Assembly (NCBI GenBank): GCA_905215425.1
Contig: CAJMQD010000004.1
Location: 1 to 13,032 of the forward strand
Direction of reading: 5' to 3'
DNA: 13,032 bases
From: an uncultured bacterium
GTDB taxonomy: Bacteria; Bacillota; Clostridia; Oscillospirales; Oscillospiraceae
Each line of letters opens with the position of its first letter. Position 1 is the first letter of the stretch. The notes beneath the pieces were generated by a model that was given only the letters and a program-made list of their open reading frames with translations, was not told the DNA's origin and did no database searches. A program made the translations under genes and the position numbers. Shown here one piece after another: positions 1 through 7,116 of the stretch.

Positions 1-225
1 GAGGAGAAGCTGTCTCTGGCCAGCCGGTTCGGCCTTCAGATCTTCTACCCCGCCCCCACCTTCGAGGAGTACCAGGGCAGTGTGTCCGCCCTGGCCCTGC
101 GGGGCGGCGCGGGGAGCAAGCTGACGCCGGCTCAGCTGCGGGCCGCCGCCGCCACCTGGCAGGTGCGCAGCGGAAGCCGCTCCGGCCGGACCGCCCGGCA
201 GTTTATTGATGCGCTGGATACATAA
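1..225 (+). CDS. DUF815 family AAA+ ATPase, C-terminal fragment
   Basis: The window opens inside this gene. Frame 1 reads 74 residues to a TAA at 223-225. The segment contains FYPAPTFEEYQ near its start and ends RSGRTARQFIDALDT. This matches my memory of the C-terminus of DUF815 (COG2607), predicted ATPases with a lid region reading roughly 'fP.pdq.eYl..V..la' followed by 'L..eAl.W...rg.rSGRtArQFid.L'. The Walker A and B motifs lie upstream of the window and cannot be seen. The cellular role of the family is poorly known. The downstream gene starts 104 bases later on the same strand, and I found no convincing promoter in that gap, so co-transcription with ilvA is possible. Confidence 0.75.
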   Translation, partial: EEKLSLASRFGLQIFYPAPTFEEYQGSVSALALRGGAGSKLTPAQLRAAAATWQVRSGSRSGRTARQFIDALDT

Positions 226-329
226 TGTCCCAATCCCTCTTTGTCCCCGGCGGCGGGGATGGAAGGCGTTGCCGGGGAAGGGAAGCAAGAGAATCAAAAC
301 CAATCTGAACAGGGAGAAGGACAAACAAT

Positions 330-1535
330 ATGCTGACATTGGATAAAGTTTATCACGCTGCGTATATCCTGAAGGAGGTGGCCCGGCGGACTGACTTGAT
401 CTATGCGCCGGAGCTGAGCCACGACACCCAGCTGTACCTGAAGACAGAGAATTTGCAGGTAACCGGCAGCTTTAAGGTCCGCGGAGCCTACTATAAGATC
501 AGCCAGCTGAACGAGGAACAGAAGAAAGCGGGCATCATCGCCTGCAGCGCGGGCAACCACGCCCAGGGCGTGGCCCTGGCGGCCACAAAAATGGGCATCC
601 GAAGCACCGTATGTATGCCGGATGGCGCCCCCTTGAGCAAGGTGGAGGCCACCCGCCGCCTGGGGGCGGAGATCTGTCTGGTGAAGGGGGCCTATGACGA
701 CGCCTATGCCAAGGCGCTGGAGATCCAGCAGGAGACCGGGGCCACCCTGATCCACCCCTTTGACGATGAACAGGTCGTTGCGGGGCAGGGGACGATCGGA
801 CTGGAGGTGCTGGAGCAGCTGCCCGATGCCGAAGCGGTGATCGTCCCCATCGGCGGCGGCGGTTTGATCTCCGGCGTGGCCTTTGCCATCAAGAGCCTGA
901 ACCCCAATATCAAGGTGTACGGCGTACAGGCGGCCAACGCCCCCAGTATGGCCCAGAGCCGCAAAGAGGGCAAGCAGATCACCCTGAATACCGCCGCCAC
1001 CTTTGCCGACGGCATTGCGGTGAAGCATCCCGGCGACCTGACCTTCGCCCTGACCCAGCAGTATGTGGATGACGTGGTCACCGTCAGCGAGGACGAGATC
1101 GCTGCCGCGATCCTCACGCTGATGGAGAAACAGAAGCTGGTGGCCGAGGGGGCGGGCGCCGTCAGTGTGGCGGCGGCCCTGTTCCATAAGGTGCCCATCC
1201 AGGGGAAAAAGACGGTGTGCATCCTGTCCGGCGGCAACATCGACGTGAATATTCTCTCCCGGGTCATCACCCGGGGCCTGGTCACCAGCGGCCGCATGGC
1301 TGCGCTGCAGATCGCCCTGGAGGACAAGCCCGGCCAGCTGGTGGGGGTCAGTGAGATCATCTCCCGCTGCGGCGGCAACGTGATCAGCGTCCACCATGAG
1401 CGGTCCGACGCCAATATGCCCATCTCCAGCTGCTATCTGAAGGTGGGCATGGAGACCCGCAGCTTCGAGCAGATCCATGAGATCGAGAACAGCCTGCGGC
1501 AGGCGGGCTTCCAGATTATTTCGGAACGGCTGTAA
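330..1535 (+). CDS. ilvA: Threonine ammonia-lyase (threonine dehydratase), PLP-dependent, with C-terminal ACT domain
   Basis: This enzyme deaminates L-threonine to 2-oxobutyrate and ammonia, feeding isoleucine synthesis or threonine fermentation in the cytoplasm. The 401-residue product has the fold type II PLP signature: GSFKVRGA with the Schiff-base lysine at K49, CSAGNHAQG for cofactor binding near residue 73, the phosphate-binding glycine loop PIGGGGLISG near 173-182, and LSGGNID near 300. Residues from about 327 to the end form a single ACT-like regulatory domain. That fits the one-ACT-domain class of about 400 residues rather than the two-domain biosynthetic E. coli IlvA of about 510. 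An AGGGAGAAGG ribosome site lies 9-18 bases before the ATG. The stop codon sits in the A/T tract of a terminator shared with the convergent gene. Biosynthetic and catabolic roles cannot be separated from sequence alone; tdcB is an alternative name. Confidence 0.95.
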   Translation: MLTLDKVYHAAYILKEVARRTDLIYAPELSHDTQLYLKTENLQVTGSFKVRGAYYKISQLNEEQKKAGIIACSAGNHAQGVALAATKMGIRSTVCMPDGAPLSKVEATRRLGAEICLVKGAYDDAYAKALEIQQETGATLIHPFDDEQVVAGQGTIGLEVLEQLPDAEAVIVPIGGGGLISGVAFAIKSLNPNIKVYGVQAANAPSMAQSRKEGKQITLNTAATFADGIAVKHPGDLTFALTQQYVDDVVTVSEDEIAAAILTLMEKQKLVAEGAGAVSVAAALFHKVPIQGKKTVCILSGGNIDVNILSRVITRGLVTSGRMAALQIALEDKPGQLVGVSEIISRCGGNVISVHHERSDANMPISSCYLKVGMETRSFEQIHEIENSLRQAGFQIISERL

Positions 1536-1583
1536 AAAAACGGAACACTCCGGTACGGACCTTGATCCGTACCGGAGTGTTCC
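1534..1583 (-). terminator. Rho-independent terminator between convergent genes, U-tract on the minus strand
   Basis: Bases 1542-1559 and 1566-1583 form a perfect 18-bp stem around a 6-base loop (CCTTGA). Read on the minus strand, the stem is followed by G and seven T's (1540-1534), so it terminates the leftward operon ending at 1608. Read on the + strand, only a short TTCTGG follows, so termination of ilvA would be weaker. The T-tract overlaps the ilvA stop codon. Confidence 0.9.
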
Positions 1584-1607
1584 TTCTGGTGTGGAGAGTG
1601 GGGAAAA

Positions 1608-2462
1608 TTACTTTTCAATGCCTCTTTTCTTCATCCAGGCGGGCAGCTCCTCGGGCTTCAGCCCGTTGTAGCGGCAGCCGGGATAGCGGCAGTTGGCGCA
1701 GTTGCCCTTGTTGCCCTTCACGGCGGGCTCGCCCTTGATGTTCTGCTCCAGGTAGTCTACCAGGGCCTTGATGTCGGCCTCCTCGCCGTCTACGGCCCAA
1801 TAGTGGGCGCCCTCGTTGCCGCCGATGCCGCCGGCGCACACCACCTTGGCTTCGCAGTGGAACATCTGCTTGATGGCGTCCACTTCAGTCAGAATATCGG
1901 CGCTGGACAGGCAGTACAGACCGGGGTCGGCCCCCATGGAGATGTCAATGTGAGTGGCTCCGCCCAGGGCGCGGCTGGCGGCGGGGACGCTGGGCACCAT
2001 TTTCTCATAGCCCACGGGGCAGATCCATTTCAGACCCTTGCTGGTCATGTAGCCGATGAAGTTGGGGATGGTGCCGCCGTTGAAGCCGGAGGTGATGATG
2101 CCCACATGGCCGTCCAGGTCGAAGGCGTTGGCGCCCTTGATGATGACGGTGTCGGCGTGGAAGTCCTGCAGGGCCTCGTCCATCTTCTTGTCCACGGGCT
2201 GGCCCTTGTAGAACACATTGGGGAAGCTCTTGCGGCTGGAGGGCTCGGTGACGCACAGCATTGCGTCGGTGCTGTTGCCCACAGTGCACAGGCCGGGCTC
2301 CACATCATATCCCAGCTCTTGGGCGATGAAGGCGTTGGTGGTGCCGCCGGCCAGCAGCACATAGGCGTCCTTCCAGGCCTTCTGGAACTCGGGAGTCTGG
2401 ATGACCGCCTTGGCGATCAGGCGGCGGGCCTCAGCGGGGGTCAAAACAAAAGTTGCTTTCAT
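1608..2462 (-). CDS. Protein of unknown function with C-terminal CxxC-x4-C cluster, last gene of the amino acid operon
   Basis: I do not recognise this 284-residue protein as a named family. It has no signal peptide or membrane segment, so it is probably cytoplasmic. The first half contains LLAGGTTNAFIAQELG (about 36-51), IIKGANAFDLDGHVG (107-121) and SGFNGGTIPNF (125-135). These glycine-rich turns faintly resemble ISOCOT/NagB-RpiA-type sugar- or CoA-binding folds, but that is only an impression. The middle has HIDISMGADPG (171-181). The tail carries Cys255, Cys258 and Cys263 (CANCRYPGC), a possible metal or Fe-S site. The ATG is preceded by AGGAAAGAAGGA with AAGGA 7 bases away. It lies 37 bases downstream of the FAH-fold gene and is followed by a terminator, so it closes the operon. 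A partner role in the same pathway is inferred from position only. Confidence 0.8.
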   Translation of the reverse strand: MKATFVLTPAEARRLIAKAVIQTPEFQKAWKDAYVLLAGGTTNAFIAQELGYDVEPGLCTVGNSTDAMLCVTEPSSRKSFPNVFYKGQPVDKKMDEALQDFHADTVIIKGANAFDLDGHVGIITSGFNGGTIPNFIGYMTSKGLKWICPVGYEKMVPSVPAASRALGGATHIDISMGADPGLYCLSSADILTEVDAIKQMFHCEAKVVCAGGIGGNEGAHYWAVDGEEADIKALVDYLEQNIKGEPAVKGNKGNCANCRYPGCRYNGLKPEELPAWMKKRGIEK

Positions 2463-2499
2463 AGTTTTTTCCTTCTTTCCTAAATACGCAGGATGCGGC

Positions 2500-3426
2500 T
2501 CAGCCCTTTTCAGGGTGCTTTTTCAGGTCGACAACAGGGTTGACCAGGGGCTCCATCACGAAGCCGTCAGGCCCCACGATGCGGCACTCGGCGACATCGC
2601 CGTCCTCGATGGGGAAGGCGCGGGGGGTGCCGGTGGACAGCACGTCTCCGGCGTACCAGCCCTGGATGCTGGAGTGGAGGGAGACCAGCCGTGCCGGCGG
2701 GTGCATCATGTGGTCCACCGTGTTCTTGGCGTGGACGGTACCATTGTGGACGCTCTGGATCTCCAGCTTCATCACGTCGGGCACCTCGTCAGGAGTGACC
2801 AGCTGGGGCCCGAAGGAGAAAAAGGTGGGGAAGTTCTTCACGATGCAGAGGTAGCGGGGGTTGCCGGGGACGAAGTCGTTGCCCTTCAGGATGGACTCCT
2901 CCGTCATATCCAGAATGGTGGTGTAGCCCACGATGGCGCTCTGCCAGTCCTCCTCGCTGACATCCCGGCAGTCCCGGCCCATGATGACGCCCAGCTCGGC
3001 CTCGGCAGTGGTGCGCTGGGCTTCCTTCAGCTTGGGCAGCAGGATGTCGTCGCCGGGGCCCACAAGGGTGTCGGCCATTTTGAAGAAGCTGCCGGGGAAG
3101 CCGGTGGGAGTGGCGGAACCGATGTCGCCGGCGTGATCCTTATAGTTCAGGCCGATGCCGAAGATCCGCTTGGGGTTGCGGTACAGCGGGGCGTAGACTA
3201 CCTCCTCGGCGGGGACAAGACCGGGCATGGTCTCCAGCTCCTCCTTGCCGCCGTTGTTGTACCAGTTGGTCAGTCCGGGGATGTGGCCGGCCTGGATCAG
3301 GCTCATCATATCCTCTTTCCAGCCGGTGCCCTTGGCGGCGTTCAGTGCGGATACGGGCAGAATGCCGTTCTTGACAACGATACCGGCGACTTCGGCGCCG
3401 TGGAGTTTAATGGTAGCAAGTCTCAT
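2500..3426 (-). CDS. Fumarylacetoacetate hydrolase (FAH) family protein
   Basis: FAH-fold enzymes are Mg/Mn-dependent hydrolases, hydratases, isomerases or decarboxylases acting on 2-oxo acids and acylpyruvates. This 308-residue product has a variable N-terminal part (1-85) and the FAH catalytic domain (about 86-302). Visible motifs are IGLNYKDH (91-98), FFKMADTLVGPGDDILLP (114-131), the metal-ligand pair E142/E144 in AEAELG, the third ligand D173, and STGTP (264-268). In many members the lid reads H-x-x-E; here it is H98-A-G-D101. The substrate cannot be told from sequence, because the family covers many reactions. The ATG has AAGGAG 10 bases upstream. It sits 46 bases after the symporter gene, which suggests it processes a 2-oxo acid derived from the imported amino acid (inference). 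Confidence 0.88.
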   Translation of the reverse strand: MRLATIKLHGAEVAGIVVKNGILPVSALNAAKGTGWKEDMMSLIQAGHIPGLTNWYNNGGKEELETMPGLVPAEEVVYAPLYRNPKRIFGIGLNYKDHAGDIGSATPTGFPGSFFKMADTLVGPGDDILLPKLKEAQRTTAEAELGVIMGRDCRDVSEEDWQSAIVGYTTILDMTEESILKGNDFVPGNPRYLCIVKNFPTFFSFGPQLVTPDEVPDVMKLEIQSVHNGTVHAKNTVDHMMHPPARLVSLHSSIQGWYAGDVLSTGTPRAFPIEDGDVAECRIVGPDGFVMEPLVNPVVDLKKHPEKG

Positions 3427-3472
3427 AAATCAGTTACTCCTTCTTTGGTTGGTAGATTACGTTTATTTTAGT

Positions 3473-4702
3473 TCATTTTACTTCTTTTGTAAACATGTTC
3501 TCGCTGCGGGCGACCACCAGAGTGGTGACAACGTCGCCGGTGCAGTTGAAGGTGGTATCAGCCATATCGATCAGACGGAAGATACCGGCGATGGGGCCAA
3601 CCAGCTCCAGGGGCAGACCCATGTTGGTCAGCAGGATGGTGGTCATAATGATGGCGCCGCCGGGAACACCGGGGCAGCCCATAGCCACCAGAACGGTGGA
3701 GACGATAATGGTGAGCAGAGCGCCGGCGGACAACTCCACGCCGTAGACCTGAGCCACCAGAACAATGGTAGCGGCATAGAAGACGCAGCCGCCGTTCATG
3801 TTAATAGTAGCGCCAAGGGGCAGGGAGAAGGAGGACAGCTCGGAGGAAACGCCGTACTCGTCATTGGTGATTGAGGTGGAGACGGGCAGGGAGCCGTTGC
3901 TGCTGGTGGTGCTGGCGGTGACCACCCAGAGCTTCCAGATGTGCTCGAAGAAGACCTTGAGGGGGAACCGGGCAAAGAGAGCCAGCATAGGGACGTAGAG
4001 AACAAAGACGATGACCACGTCAGAGGCGTAGATGGTAAGAATCAGCTTGCCCAGAGGCCCGAAGATGTCCAGACCATAGGCGCCGATGGAGTCGGCCAGC
4101 AGAGCGCACACGCCGATGGGGGAAAACTTCATCACAATATCGGTGATCTTATACATCACATCGGCCAGGTCGGAGATGGTGCTGGCAATTCGGCTGCCCT
4201 TTTCCCCCAGCAGGATGAGGGCGGTGCCCAGGAAGATGGAGAACACGATGATCTGCAGCAGGCTGGTGTTGACGAAAGAACCGAAGATGTTGGTGGGGAA
4301 GGCGTCTACAATGGTGTCGATTACGCTGGGCATTTCTTTGGCTTCATAGACGGTCTCGGAGGAGAGCACGCTCATGTCGAAGCCCTTGCCGGGCTGAATG
4401 ATGTAGGCCATGATCAGGCCGATGCCCACGCAGATGGCGGAGGTGAGGGCGAAAATGCCCACTGTTTTTACGCCGATGCTGCGCAGCTTACGCAGGTCGC
4501 CCAGATTTGCGACACCAGCCGTGATGGAGAAAAAGACCATCGGAACGACGATCATCTTGATCATGTTGAGGAAGATGGTGCCGATCGGCTTGATGATGCT
4601 GGCCTTTTCCTTGAAGATCAGGCCAATGACGATACCCAGGGCGAAACCGATGAAGGTTTTTGCGGCCAGACTGAGCTTTTTCTTTCCGGTCTTTTCGCTC
4701 AT
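3473..4702 (-). CDS. Dicarboxylate/amino acid:cation symporter (DAACS, SLC1 family)
   Basis: This 409-residue integral membrane protein belongs to the GltP/GltPh family, which imports amino acids or dicarboxylates with Na+ or H+. Hydrophobic segments run through the whole length, starting with the helix at about 14-30. Family landmarks in order are hairpin 1 with the serine-rich tip STTSSNGSLP (264-273), helix 7 NMNGG (301-305; usually NMDGT), hairpin 2 with GCPGVPGGA (342-350), and helix 8 DMADTTFNCTGD (379-390). Aligned to GltPh helix 8, D379 matches D394, N386 matches N401 and D390 matches D405. D382 takes the place of R397, the arginine that binds the acidic side chain of aspartate. This argues against glutamate, aspartate or dicarboxylates as substrate; from memory, the Ser/Thr carrier SstT also has an acidic residue there. 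The best ribosome site is GGGAG, 11 bases before the ATG. Confidence 0.93.
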   Translation of the reverse strand: MSEKTGKKKLSLAAKTFIGFALGIVIGLIFKEKASIIKPIGTIFLNMIKMIVVPMVFFSITAGVANLGDLRKLRSIGVKTVGIFALTSAICVGIGLIMAYIIQPGKGFDMSVLSSETVYEAKEMPSVIDTIVDAFPTNIFGSFVNTSLLQIIVFSIFLGTALILLGEKGSRIASTISDLADVMYKITDIVMKFSPIGVCALLADSIGAYGLDIFGPLGKLILTIYASDVVIVFVLYVPMLALFARFPLKVFFEHIWKLWVVTASTTSSNGSLPVSTSITNDEYGVSSELSSFSLPLGATINMNGGCVFYAATIVLVAQVYGVELSAGALLTIIVSTVLVAMGCPGVPGGAIIMTTILLTNMGLPLELVGPIAGIFRLIDMADTTFNCTGDVVTTLVVARSENMFTKEVK

Positions 4703-4816
4703 ACTTTTCTACACTCCCATTTTTTATTTTGTTTTTTCTGTGCTGAGTTCCCTCTCCAAGGGGGCTCCAATCTGGTCCCAGCTGCCCAAAGGCGGGGACC
4801 GGAACTGGTCCGTGAT

Positions 4817-5995
4817 TTACTGTTTTGCCCGCAGGGCGGCGACAGCTTCGCCCAGGCGGCGGCAGCCCTCTACAATATTCTCATAGCTGTTGGCGAAGGA
4901 CATACGCAGGTAACCCTCTCCGCCGGGGCCGAACACGTCGCCGGGGACCAGGGCGATCTTTGCGTTCTCCAAAAGGTAGTCGGCCAGCTGTGCGGACTTC
5001 ATACCCAGCTGCTTGCAGTTGATGAAGATGTAGAACGCGCCCTTGGGCTTCAGACAGGAGATGCCGTCGATGGCGTTGATGGCGTCCACCGCGTAGTCCC
5101 GGCGGCGCTGGTACTCCTTTACCATGTCGTTCACTTCGTCCTTCTCATCCCGCAGAGCCACCACGGCGGCGGCCTGTCCGAAGGAGACGGCGCAGGTGGT
5201 GTTGTGCTGGTGGAATTTGTTCAGCACGGGGATGTACTCCTCCGGCGCCGCCACATAGCCCAGACGCCAGCCGGTCATGGAGTAGGCCTTGGACATGCCG
5301 TTCATGGTGAAGGTGTGCTCCTTCATGCCGGGGAGGGAGGCGATGCTGATGTGCTTGGCTCCGTCATAGATCAGCCGCTCATATACCTCGTCGGAGATGA
5401 CCATCAGGTCGTGGCGCAGGACGATGTCGGCCAGCCCCTTCAGGGTCTCCTCAGACAGCACGCCGCCGGTGGGGTTGTTGGGGGTGACGATCACAATGGC
5501 CCGGGTCTTGGGGGTGATCTTGGACTCGATCTCCTTCAGGTCCAGCTGATAGCCGTTTTCCTCCCGCAGTTCGTAAGTGACCGGGACGGCGTCGAGCATA
5601 CGGGGCACGTTGATGTAGTTCAGCCACACGGGATCGGGGACCAGAATCTCGTTTCCCTCGTCCAGAATGGAGGCCAGTACGGCGAACACGGCCTCGGACA
5701 GGCCGGCGGTTACCAGAACCTCGGTGGGCTTATAGTCGATGCCGTTTTCCCGCTTGAGCTTCTTGGCGATCTCCTCCCGCAGCTCCATGGTGCCGTAGTT
5801 GGAGGTATAGAAGACATTGCCCTGGTTCAGGCTGTCGATGGCGGCCTGCTTGATGTAGGCGGGGGTGTCGAAATCCGGGCGGCCGATTTCGAAGTGGAGC
5901 ACCTTTTCCCCCTGGCGCTCCATGGCCAGTGCTTTTTCGTTGACTTTACGGATGCCGGAGGGGGCCATCCGGTCCATTCTTGCTGCGATTTTCAT
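4817..5995 (-). CDS. PLP-dependent aminotransferase, class I/II (fold type I)
   Basis: The enzyme transfers an amino group between an amino acid and a 2-oxo acid. The 392-residue product shows the class I signatures: FEIGRPDFDTP near 35-45, YTSNYGTMELRE near 63-73, NNPTG at 173-177, the cofactor-contacting D202 and Y205 in SDEVYE, and Schiff-base lysine K236 in GMSKAYSMTGWRLGY with R244. The conserved C-terminal arginine lies in GYLRMSF. Substrate is not decidable: aspartate, alanine/valine and aromatic aminotransferases all share this pattern. I chose the ATG at 5995 because AAAGGAG lies 13 bases upstream. The in-frame GTG at 6007 would start one base after that ribosome site and is unlikely. 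It is the first gene of the operon, with its promoter at 6056-6084 and a divergent LysR gene upstream. Confidence 0.92.
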   Translation of the reverse strand: MKIAARMDRMAPSGIRKVNEKALAMERQGEKVLHFEIGRPDFDTPAYIKQAAIDSLNQGNVFYTSNYGTMELREEIAKKLKRENGIDYKPTEVLVTAGLSEAVFAVLASILDEGNEILVPDPVWLNYINVPRMLDAVPVTYELREENGYQLDLKEIESKITPKTRAIVIVTPNNPTGGVLSEETLKGLADIVLRHDLMVISDEVYERLIYDGAKHISIASLPGMKEHTFTMNGMSKAYSMTGWRLGYVAAPEEYIPVLNKFHQHNTTCAVSFGQAAAVVALRDEKDEVNDMVKEYQRRRDYAVDAINAIDGISCLKPKGAFYIFINCKQLGMKSAQLADYLLENAKIALVPGDVFGPGGEGYLRMSFANSYENIVEGCRRLGEAVAALRAKQ

Positions 5996-6055
5996 AGAAA
6001 AATACACACTCCTTTGACATGCTGGGGATTTGTGATATAGTTAACTTGCAAAATA

Positions 6056-6084
6056 AGTATACCGGGCCGTCATCTTTCTGTAAA
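6056..6084 (-). promoter_or_regulatory. Promoter of the aminotransferase-symporter-FAH operon
   Basis: On the minus strand there is a TTTACA -35 box (6084-6079), a 17-base spacer and a TATACT -10 box (6061-6056). This is a close sigma-A match. The predicted start near 6049 gives a leader of about 54 bases before the chosen ATG. A short dyad, ACTT-N7-AAGT (6044-6058), overlaps the -10 region and could be a regulator contact. No clear LysR T-N11-A dyad was found at the expected upstream position. Confidence 0.7.
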
Positions 6085-6144
6085 ATACGCAACAGTTGAA
6101 GGACCCATAATCAAATTCGTATAGATATTTTGGAGGAGACGCCC

Positions 6145-7104
6145 ATGCTGTCCCACATGGAATACATCTATGCTGTCTATCAGGAGAAGAGCTTTTCCAA
6201 GGCGGCCAGGCGCTTATATGTCTCTCAGCCCTGGCTGAGCTCGGTGGTGAAAAAGGCGGAGCAGGAGCTGAATGTCCCTATTTTCGACCGCAGTACCAAT
6301 CCCATCTCCCTGACGGCGGAGGGGGAGTATTACATCCGCCAGATCGAGCGTATTCTGGCCATCCAGCGGGAAATTAAAGAACATTTTACCGCTCTGTCCG
6401 CTGCCTCTCACGCCGATTTGAGGATCGGCAGCTCCATGTTCTTCTGCACCTATGTGCTGCCCGCGGTGGTGGAGGAGTTCCGGCAGATGTACCCCAACAT
6501 CACCCTTACCTTTACGGAGGGGAGCGCTGCCGCCCTGTTTGAGCAGCTGAAAAACGGAAATCTGGACTTTGTGCTGGAGGTGGAACAGGCAGACCCGGCG
6601 CTGTTTGACAGCAGCGAGTGGGGGGCGGAGGAAGTCATTTTGGCCGTCCCCGCAGACCGGCCGGTCAATGGGACGCTGGAGGCCTACGGGTAGTCCTTCG
6701 AGGAGTTCTTGAATCGCAACCGGGCGGGGGAGGAGCGGCCCTGTGTCCCCCTGTCCGCCTTTGCTCAGGAGAACTTTATCATGCTGAACCGGGGCAATGA
6801 CATCTACGAGCGCAGTAGGGAGATCTGCCGGAATGCCGATTTTTCCCCCAAGATCACCCTCTATGTGTCCCAGATGATGACGGCCTACCACCTGACCTGT
6901 GAGGGCAGCGGCGTGACCTTTCTCCGCTCTACCATTCCGGAATATGTGTTTCCCACAGACCGCGTTCGCTTCTACCGTCTGGATGATCCGCTGACGGTGC
7001 GGAGCATCTATCTGACCCAGCGGAAAAAGAATCCCACCCAGATCCAGCAGATGTTTGCTGAATTTATGGAGGAGCGGCGGGTCGTGCCGGAGCGGGAAGA
7101 ATAA
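6145..7104 (+). pseudogene. LysR-type transcriptional regulator interrupted by one in-frame TAG
   Basis: One reading frame from ATG 6145 to TAA 7102-7104 encodes a 319-codon LysR-type regulator, a normal family length, except for a TAG at 6691-6693 (codon 183). The N-terminal part carries the winged HTH: SFSKAARRLYVSQPWLSSVVKKAEQEL at about 16-42, then PIFDR and LTAEG. A substrate-binding domain starts near DLRIGSS (91). After the TAG the same frame continues as SFEEFLNRNRAGEERP with normal effector-domain sequence through GSGVTFLRSTIPEYV, and there is no frameshift. An ideal GGAGGA (6132-6137) lies 7 bases before the ATG. The divergent position next to the aminotransferase operon suggests it regulated that operon. 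Unless the stop is read through or is a sequencing error, only a DNA-binding half without a complete effector domain would be made. A CAG-to-TAG change is the simplest explanation. Confidence 0.85.
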
Positions 7105-7116
7105 GGGGGGAGGCGC

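Noticed and set aside
226-329. Hairpin TCCCCG-GCGG-CGGGGA (244-259) as a terminator of the DUF815 gene, and a promoter for ilvA
   Set aside because: The stem is only 6 bp, no T-run follows, and no -35/-10 pair with reasonable spacing was found.
294-1478. A 394-codon open frame on the - strand opposite ilvA, and the similar open frames opposite the FAH-fold, unknown and cca genes
   Set aside because: Shadows of GC-rich genes; no ribosome sites, no recognisable domains, and composition typical of antisense frames.
4727-4816. A T-box or other known riboswitch before the symporter gene
   Set aside because: No T-box core is present and the gap is too short. Only generic alternative hairpins are visible.
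3941-6040. A 699-codon open frame on the + strand opposite the symporter and aminotransferase genes
   Set aside because: It is rich in Gly, Asp, His, Val and Gln as expected for the antisense of GC-rich coding DNA, has no domain I recognise, no ribosome site, and is opposite two well-supported genes.
6691-6693. The LysR TAG as a pyrrolysine codon
   Set aside because: There is no pyl gene in the window and pyrrolysine is not known in LysR regulators. A point mutation or sequencing error is simpler.
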